Part shown: one piece after another, positions 57,020-64,000 of the stretch | Numbering within the stretch: position 1 is the first letter of the stretch | Layout: each line of letters opens with the position of its first letter | NCBI GenBank assembly: GCA_024036415.1 | Contig: JAMWET010000024.1 | Span: 124,001-188,000, forward strand | Source: Prochilodus magdalenae | Taxonomy: Eukaryota > Chordata > Actinopteri > Characiformes > Prochilodontidae | DNA length: 64,000 bases | Direction: 5' to 3' | Program-made: the position numbers and the translations under genes | The notes under the pieces: model-generated | Databases searched by the model: none | Told to the model about the DNA's origin: nothing | Seen by the model: the letters and a program-made list of their open reading frames with translations, nothing else

Positions 57020-57154
57020 TGGGAAACGGGTATGAAGCAGATGTTAATGATTGGCTAAAAGGAGTGACTGCATTTGGGTGTCAAAGACCATAGTGTGAAG
57101 GAAGTAGCTGAATCTGCAGGTGTATGGAAGGGTATGGTCATACAGGTCTACCAG
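57020..57154 (+). mobile_element. Tc1-like transposase N-terminal fragment (plus)
   Basis: This contains the VKEVAESAGV helix-turn-helix segment (about 57092-57121) that also occurs reversed at 35160-35256. It ends where a MITE-like terminus begins (57155). Confidence 0.55.
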
Positions 57155-57310
57155 CAGTGGTATGGAAAAGTTTGAACCCCTTCTGTCAAATTACATGATT
57201 TATTAATAATAGGTCAGCACATCCTTAACAATGAATGTCATTAAATATGCCATCATTCACTGTGGCAACAAAACAGTAAAACATGAAATATGCCATTATT
57301 TTTTAACAGG
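57155..57310 (+). mobile_element. Tc1-type terminus / MITE fragment
   Basis: CAGTGGTATGGAAAAGTTTG followed by AACCCCTTCTGTCAAATTAC is a known style of Tc1-type terminal repeat in fishes. No matching inverted end was found within the next kilobase, so the 3' limit is a guess. Confidence 0.5.
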
Positions 57311-58145
57311 TGATATTTTTAGTATGCTAAATACTGCAAATAAACAGCAATACTGTATTATCTGTTATGGTTTATTATAGTTTATTATATGTGTGATCTA
57401 GTGTATTAGAATGTGCAGAACTGTGCTCTCTGTAGAGGATGTGTTAACTTATCTCCACTCGTTCGTTTAGCTCATATGAGGGATTTAGTGTGAAATGAGA
57501 GTAGAGAACCTGCTAGATTGGTGGCTGGAATCAATTAGAAGATAAATGGTCCAATTTATATATCCATCGGAAAGTGCCAGAGTGTCATACTATATTATTC
57601 TGACCCAATTTAACCCAGATGTCCATTAAATAATTATAGGATTATAAAACTACTGAAGACATCCACATGTAAGAAACCCCACAGCATGACCTCTGGTTAG
57701 GGCTTTTCAACACTGCTAATATCATGCCAAACCACAGATGATAGAAGTTGTGCAAGGAGTGAGGCTATATTTCCGATTTTTCTTAAATGACTTTCACGTA
57801 AATGATCTTGTGTGAAATAGATAAAGGGGTCACACCCAGGTGCTCAGGTCAAACGCTCCCTCGGTGCAAAATCACCCACTGCTGCCTGCTGTTCTTCTTA
57901 GGAATACATTGTGTTAGCTATGGTGTGAATATTATAGGGTGATTTATTGTGGAACACTGAACAACTGCAAGTCAAATGAAAATACAGATGGGGGGTTGGA
58001 GTGGGGTCACCCTGACTGTCTGAATCCTATTTGATTCAGTGGTAGGGATGTGTTTTACACACTCGCCACCTACGCTGCCGGGTGCTTCAAAACATTTAAT
58101 CTCAAAGTGATCAAGCAGCTGGCAGCAGGCGAAGAGTCTTTGCAC
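57311..58145. other. Gene-free stretch
   Basis: AT-rich single-copy DNA with nothing recognised. Confidence 0.5.
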
Positions 58146-58385
58146 CATGAAAAGGGTTCTTGGAATTGGGTTCTATATAGCACCGTAACTATAGCAGAAC
58201 CCGTTTTGGTGTCATATAGAACCCTATTCAAAAGGATTTAATACAGAACCATCAACAGCACATTGTCCGCCACATTGTCTGAGGAATCCCTTAATGGAAA
58301 AGGTTCTTTGAATGTCCCTGTCCTACTGTATCTAGAACTATTTCCTTTAGTACAGAAACTTTGAAGAACCATCTTGCTTTTATTA
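58146..58385. mobile_element. GGTTCT-type MITE
   Basis: Multiple inverted GGTTCT/AGAACC words (GGGTTCTATATAGCACCG, AGCAGAACCCGTTTTGGTGT, CATATAGAACCCTATTC, AAAGGTTCTTTGAATG, TTTGAAGAACC) follow the order of a common fish MITE. The element is non-coding and moderately diverged. Scraps of it lie at 10775 and 48611. Confidence 0.75.
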
Positions 58386-59547
58386 TTGTACTTGCAGCAC
58401 AATTGCTATTTAATAGCAGACCAGTTTCCTAAAGGGCGAGTGACTGAACTTGCTGCCAGTACATATGGAAATGATAGTTAGCTAAAAGTGGCTAGCGGCT
58501 ACTGTGGCATAGGCACAAGGAGACACGCAGCCAGAAGCAGTTTTCAGTGAGCTGCGAGAAAAAAGACTGTGCACCTGCATTTTCCCGCCTTCAGGTAAAC
58601 ACAGAGCCCCTCTTTAGAGCAATTACAGAGAGCCTGTAAACAACAACAAGCAGTGTACAGTGACTGCATAAACTGCATAATAACAACTAGCTATTTGGAG
58701 CCAGGCCACTGTATACAATTTCTTTTTTCCTTTTCAAACAATGACTTGAAAACATAATTGCACTGAGTCGAATTGATATCTTTGATTGATATCAACATGC
58801 TCTACTGTTTTGCTGTAGCTCCTCGGTGAATTAAAAAAACCTTAAAAATTCAAAAACCACAGAAAAGCCACACATTATGATACATTTTCAGAGTCATGAA
58901 TGTTTTCAGGTATTGTGATGTTATACATTTGAAATATCATCCAACCTTTTGCCATGCATTATCTTTTACCAGAATAATTTCCAATTTGCTAGATTATACT
59001 TTGATACAGTCGTACGCTAAGGGCTGAACAACCTGGTCCAATGAGATATTTGTAAAATTAAGTGAAACTACCACATCCTCTACAGAGAACACATTTAATA
59101 ATGGTTTTATTTCACAATTCATGTAACTGCTGCTTTTAAACTAACCTTTTAACGTTCTGCTCAAACTTTCTTAGTACAGCACATTTTAAACCACTATATG
59201 TTAATGAAGAAGGTGCCATTTCTACCAACCGGCAGCGAAATCCACTAGAAGTCACTAAGCTTTTCAATAGACACACATTTCCTGTTCTTATCCATAGAGG
59301 AAGCCAGCAACAAGTAACTCACTCCACACATGTGGATTGTTTTTGGTGGAATTGTCAAAGGCAAGCATATTTTTCCACATATTATAGTATTAGAGGCTTT
59401 GATTAACATAATTATGTGACTTTATACAACATAAAAGAGTTATAAGAGCAATAAGGGTAAAATAATTTTTGAAATTACAGTCTAAGTGTTTGAAAAAAAA
59501 AAAAAACATTGTTTTTTCGTGGTGAGGCTAAGAACTAATGGACAAAG
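58386..59547. other. Gene-free stretch
   Basis: Single-copy DNA with a poly-A tract at 59492-59506. Confidence 0.5.
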
Positions 59548-59741
59548 AAGTATAGTGTAGTGGCTAACACATGCAGCTGCCCTGCTGTAGAGTGGGGTTT
59601 GACCCTCTGATCTCTTTTCTGAGCAAGCACCCTACACTATGCCAATAAGCGTTCTTGGGCAAGATTACTAAAACTACCCTCACCTACCTGTATGAGAAAT
59701 ATTCATATTATAAGAGGATCTGCCAAATGCAAACATAAATA
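59548..59741 (+). mobile_element. tRNA-derived SINE, family 3
   Basis: TAGTGTAGTGGCTAACACAT (A-box region) and GTGGGGTTTGACCCTC (B box) mark the head. TTCTTGGGCAAGATTACTAA matches a fish SINE core, and TATAAGAGGATCTGCCAAAT followed by GCAAACATAAAT is the usual tail. The order is complete, with several substitutions. It may be related to the SINE at 27249 through a similar tail. Confidence 0.75.
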
Positions 59742-61211
59742 CCATAGCATTAATACAGGCCATATTTCATGTTTTAATTCCCCCCTGTATGTCAATTTAG
59801 TAAATAAACAGTAAGTGTGCATTAAGATGTGCAGCAATGAGTTGTAACTGATCTGCCAAACATGTTATCTGACTGGGGTGCCCAAACTTTTTATATATGA
59901 CTGTTGTTCACGATGCTTGCAGCACAAAACCAAACATTGAGTGATTAGCTAGAAGACTCATGTGCATATTACAGCCTTCAATATTATTATTGTGATATTG
60001 TGATATACTGCAGAGATGAATCTTGTAACGTGGCAATTAAAACTGATCAAATGATATACTGAGCAGCCCTATTGTACTTTAGGACTGTATCACATACAGT
60101 GATACTCAGGAGAACCCCTGCACAAATAGTCCGTCTATAGTGATCAAGATCTCCAAACAGCCCACTTGAGATGAGGATGTGGATTGGTAACATTTGGAAG
60201 AGCTCTTACATGAGTTTGTTTACTGCCACTAACTGGCTTTTAGCACAGCAAACAGACTGAGGCTGGGACATGACTACAGGAAGCACATGCAAGACCATGT
60301 GAAAGCGCAATCTTCAGCATCCATTCTGTTCTCTTCACCCCGCGACCTTCAGATTAATGGGGGACAGACACTCTTGGGCAAACAGTCAGGAACTCTTTGG
60401 AGATGGAGTCATATCCTACTGGAGGGTCAAACTATGGCCACAAAGCCACACTTTCGACAGAACTTACCCTTGTTCTCAGCAATCCACAAGCAGACAACAG
60501 CTGGTCAAATTCCACTGTGTTTTTCTTATTGTATTTCCATATATGAATAAACAAGGTTTATGAATAATACTGCTTTGCAAACGACTGAATTGTTTCTGCT
60601 TCATAAACTGCACACTGATAAAAGCAATGCACTGAATTACATGACTCAAAAACACTATTTCTTCCAAAGTAAGCAAAGCGAAGGACATAATTATCTCATT
60701 TTAAAGCACTTTTTTTTCAGGTGGAAATGATGTACACTTTACCAACAAGTAAATTCACTGCATCTCTTTTTTTCAGTGTGTTTGGTTTATAAACCTACAT
60801 TGAATTAGCATATCAACAGCCTCACAAAGCGCAGTTATGTAGAGTGGGAGCTGGCTGGCATGCTGTAGCAGTGAGCTGTTCCTTTGTGGGCCACATACAG
60901 CAGCGGAGAGCTGTGTCATGCCTGCTTTCTGTGCTCAGCGTGGGTTCAGCACGGGCCCGGCGTGGGCTCAGCGTGGGCTCGCTGCACAGTCATCAGCCAC
61001 CTGCTGGAGAAGCATTCATATAGCTTCATCCCTTTACGCGGGGCAGGGGGTGCACAGACCACACACACTGACGCAGTGCTTAGTGGAGCTGTGCCCATGC
61101 GTTCTCTGATCAGATGAGAAAAGCTATCCCTATATTCATGTCTGTTCAAGTTCTGGGTTCTCACTACAGCACTCTTGTTCTAAGCCATGTACTTAATTTG
61201 TGGGCTGGAGG
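59742..61211. other. Gene-free stretch with short GC-rich tandem
   Basis: At 59871-59904 GGGGTGCCCAAACTTTTTAT resembles a MITE or Tc1-type end. An 11-bp GC-rich tandem lies at 60936-60979. The frames on three tracks at 60884-61164 are driven by that GC-rich region and carry no domain. Confidence 0.45.
60936..60979. repeat. 11-bp GC-rich minisatellite, four units
   Basis: Four 11-bp units, CAGCGTGGGTT, CAGCACGGGCC, CGGCGTGGGCT and CAGCGTGGGCT, stand in a row in otherwise AT-rich surroundings. Confidence 0.9.
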
Positions 61212-61575
61212 CACGGCAGTCATGGCTGTAAGGTTAGGAGACCAGTCTTGCGAGCGGAAGGTTGCCGGTTAAGTTCCCTAAACCGACGAAAGGCACCTAG
61301 CCTAAGGTACCTAACCCATAACTGTTCCCCAGGCACCATGGATACTGTCCACCATGGTAAGCAAGTGCACTCTGTGTGTGTGTGCATGTGTGTGCGTGTA
61401 TGTGTGTGTGTGTGTGTGTGCGTGTGTGTGCGTGTGGGTGTATGTGTGTGTATGTGTGTGTGTGTGTGTGTGTGTATGTGGGTGTGTGGGTGTGTGTGTG
61501 CGGGTGTGTGTGTGGGTGTATTTGTGCGTGTGTTTCACTGCATGGATGGGTTTAAAGCAGAGGATATATCCCTCT
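61212..61575 (+). mobile_element. V-SINE-like SINE expanded by a TG microsatellite (plus)
   Basis: The head CGGCAGTCATGGCTGTAAGG (A-box region) and GGAAGGTTGCCGGTTAAGTT (B-box region), then AGGCACCTAGCC, GGTACCTAACCC and AACTGTTCCCC, follow the order of the SINE at 21838 read on its own strand. The TG array at 61373-61532 follows. On its far side TTTCACTGCATGGATGGGTT then TAAAGCAGAGGATA continues the SINE's 3' part. The array therefore lies within the SINE, not beside it. Confidence 0.85.
61373..61532. repeat. TG/CG/TATG microsatellite
   Basis: About 160 bp of TG dinucleotides with interspersed CG, TATG and GGGTG variants. The cysteine-valine-rich and histidine-threonine-rich translations of this region are artefacts of it. 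Confidence 0.97.
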
Positions 61576-63649
61576 ATGTGCAAGTACACTCTGTCAAGGG
61601 TTCTAAGTTCTAACTCAATCTGGAACAGGGGTATATGTTCCACACAAAATACTAAAAAATATAAATATATAAAGCTACATCTCATTGCTACATAATATAC
61701 ATTCTGATTACATAACATTACTCTTAATATTACATACATGCTATACCCGTATCTCACAAACAAATTATACTGCATAACTATACTGTTATAACTATACCTT
61801 ATAAATGCATCATATACATCTCATGAGTATGCTTTATACACAATACAACTATGTCATACAACTACATTATTGATATGATATAACTATTTCTAATAACTCT
61901 AATAATTTCTAATAACATTATATATGCAAGCTGTATCCCAACTGTACAATATACTGTACGTGTTATAGCATTATCTTATAACTACATTAAATATATATAA
62001 TAACTACCTCTCCTAAGTATATTAAATACATATTGTAGCTATATCTTAGCAGAATTTCTTAATACAACAAAAGGTGCCAAGTGTACTTCTCTAGAGGAAT
62101 CACATGGGGTTCATTTTGTGTGTGAGTTATGAAATGGACCAAAGCTCTATTTTATGAGAGGGACCTGACAACAAAAGCATGTGAAGTGTCAGCAATGTGC
62201 AGCTTCGTTTAGAACTCCACAGTTATTACTGCAGTTTTGCTTTGCTATTTAAATATTATTACATAACTACAAAATTACTTTTTATTATATTTCAGTTATT
62301 TTCTTATCGCCAGGTTCAAGGCTGTACATCTGTGTTTTTTGGTTGTTTTATATTGTGCAATAACTTACAATCATTTTTCATCAAATTACAATCCAGTAAT
62401 AAAATGTCCCTTTTGTTGCACCACAAACCTGATATCGACTGAAAGTTTGGAATCTGCACCTTCAACAGAATTTTTTTCACTCGTTGAGCTGTGAGGGAGA
62501 ACTAATTCAACGCACGCATGCCGGGGGGACCTAGGAGGGTTCGTTTGCTGTTCAGATTTATGCAGTTAATTTCACTGGTAGTGAAACAGGAGGGACTCTT
62601 TCTTTTCTTTTCCTTTTCTGAGCAAATGAGAACATAAATATTAGACTTTAATGTGGACTATGATCTAATGCCCACTCCTAACTATAACTGCACACATCTA
62701 CAGGAAGCTCGGTTTTACTTATCTGTAATGAAGCACCTGTAATGTCCCTGTAGTGTTCTAAAAGGCATGTGTGAAGTGTTATTAGAACTATAGGGTATAT
62801 TAAGAGTATATCAGAGGTATAGAAATATGCAGATTGTATTAACCCAGTAATACTGAATATGCTGCATTATAATCTGCTCCCTGTTCCGGGTCTACATCTG
62901 CAGAGTTCACTGTATTGCCTAATAACTACATCACAGTGGATAAGCTGAGTTAATGTTAGACCAGTAATGTAACATCACTAGGTTACAAGCAAGAATACAC
63001 AGATTCTTTACTTCGCTTTAGCTAAAAATGCAAAGTCTACCACTGTACGATCACTATAAACGTTTCATGAACTTGCAGATCATATATGAGCCTGTTTATA
63101 CTTCACAGATCTAGGGTTGCTCAGCATCTGACTTGATTGTGAAAAGTCCAGGTGCAAATGCAGCCAAGGCAGTTTGGATATGAATTGCTAGCCAATCAAA
63201 TCACTTCGGAAGTTGGTTGAGATACATTAGACATGCAGCTGAGCCAAGAGTAAATCTATCAATATCTTCTAGCCACATACACAATCTTAACTTCTCCTAG
63301 ATGGAACTAGATGCAGTATGGTGAACAATCTAATGTCATGAATGACAAAAACAAGCTTTGACCAGCCTCTAGATATAATAAAATACCAGACTGATTCATT
63401 TTTACAAAATACATCATTGTTATCTTGCATCAATTCATATTTAATAAGATCATTTATAAATAAGAATTTGAACAATGCTTTTTTGTGAGGTGGTGAAAAA
63501 AATTACTGCTTAAAAATTGTAAGTTGTTGAACATCTATTTTTTTTACATTGTAATTTACTTATATGCTTTAAAAATATATAAGCAGCTTCAATTTTAAGT
63601 TAGGAAAGCTGTTTTATCCTCCGGATTAAACAGATTCAGTTTCAGTGTT
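61576..63649. other. Gene-free stretch with AT-rich motif cluster
   Basis: At 61660-62045 a loose cluster of ATAACTATA, TATAACTACAT and TTCTAATAACAT words suggests a decayed short tandem array. The rest is single-copy AT-rich DNA with no gene. Confidence 0.5.
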
Positions 63650-63758
63650 TTTTAAGGTGGACTGCATAATTCCAGAAGTGCTGTTTTGTAGTTTGATGTA
63701 TACACTTTTATTCTAGTAAGGCATTGAGAAGCTGTGTCTAAACTTCTGACTGGCACTG
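63650..63758 (+). mobile_element. Tc1-type right terminus fragment
   Basis: TGCATAATTCCAGAAGTGCT leads to GTGTCTAAACTTCTGACTGG and CACTG followed by TA at 63759-63760, the form of the right end of a fish Tc1 family (GTCTAAACTTxTGACTGGxAC). The rest of the element is not recognisable upstream. Confidence 0.55.
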
Positions 63759-63760
63759 TA

Positions 63761-64000
63761 CCTGACATTATAAAAAATAAATTGGAGTTTCTGAGAAACT
63801 GCATGAAACCTGAAAATGGACTAATTATTTATACTTTACACAGTTTAAAAAAACATATGCATTACAAGAAAGACACTGTTGCTCGTTAAAAACATTCAGG
63901 ATGTAAAAAAAATCCTGCATTTCTCATATTCTAACATCCTTTTTCCGGTCTTAGACACAAAGCTGTTTCAAAACACAAAAAGAGTATTTTTAAAATTGTC
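63761..64000. other. Gene-free end of window
   Basis: AT-rich, nothing recognisable. Confidence 0.5.

Noticed and set aside
61200..61775. Long frames on both strands over 61.2-61.8 kb, rich in Cys-Val or His-Thr
   Set aside because: They are translations of the TG/CA microsatellite and carry no protein signal.

Overview
This 64-kb window looks like non-coding vertebrate DNA, most probably from a teleost fish. It is AT-rich, has no ORF longer than about 160 codons, no bacterial-style operons and no recognisable multi-exon host gene. It is dense in short, decayed mobile elements. The repeat set is fish-like: internally deleted Tc1/mariner elements, tRNA-headed SINEs with a V-SINE-like core, LINE 3' ends carrying pentamer or hexamer tails, short LTRs and palindromic MITEs. 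From memory, the foldback family at 20.4 and 49.9 kb is common in otophysan fishes (characins, catfishes and relatives); that narrower placement is an inference.

Layout. 0-12 kb: mostly single-copy AT-rich DNA with a LINE tail (1.9-2.04 kb), an unidentified open frame (2.84-3.24 kb), a second LINE 3' end (7.5-7.8 kb), an LTR-like block (9.4-9.9 kb) and a deleted Tc1 (10.2-10.6 kb). 12-22.7 kb: repeat-rich, with two Tc1 remnants, a LINE inserted into an LTR-like element with a readable target-site duplication (14.2-14.6 kb), a decayed 27-bp tandem array (15.95-16.6 kb), a further Tc1, a SINE, a probable solo LTR, a foldback element containing a 14-bp minisatellite (20.6 kb), a V-SINE-like SINE and another Tc1. 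22.7-26.3 kb: almost repeat-free, possibly regulatory. 26.3-38 kb: a hAT-like MITE, three copies of an unnamed repeat, a SINE, an LTR-like block, more Tc1 remnants, microsatellites and a hairpin MITE with arms of roughly 95 bp. 38-52 kb: a 296-bp tandem block, two forward Tc1 copies, a TA-flanked Tc1 derivative, LINE, SINE and Tc1 pieces, and a Tc1 inserted at the terminal TA of a foldback element. 52-64 kb: mainly single-copy, with possible conserved non-coding blocks (53.4-54.35 kb), scattered SINEs and MITEs, and a SINE in which a TG microsatellite has expanded.

No cooperating gene system is visible. The window is best read as a gene desert or a very large intron. The interesting content is mobile-element history (nesting, independent deletion derivatives, satellites arising inside mobile repeats), a few unexplained tandem structures, and quiet stretches that could hold enhancers. 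All transposase reading frames seen are broken, so no autonomous element is present. Family names rest on recognised motifs and remembered consensus patterns, not on searches.
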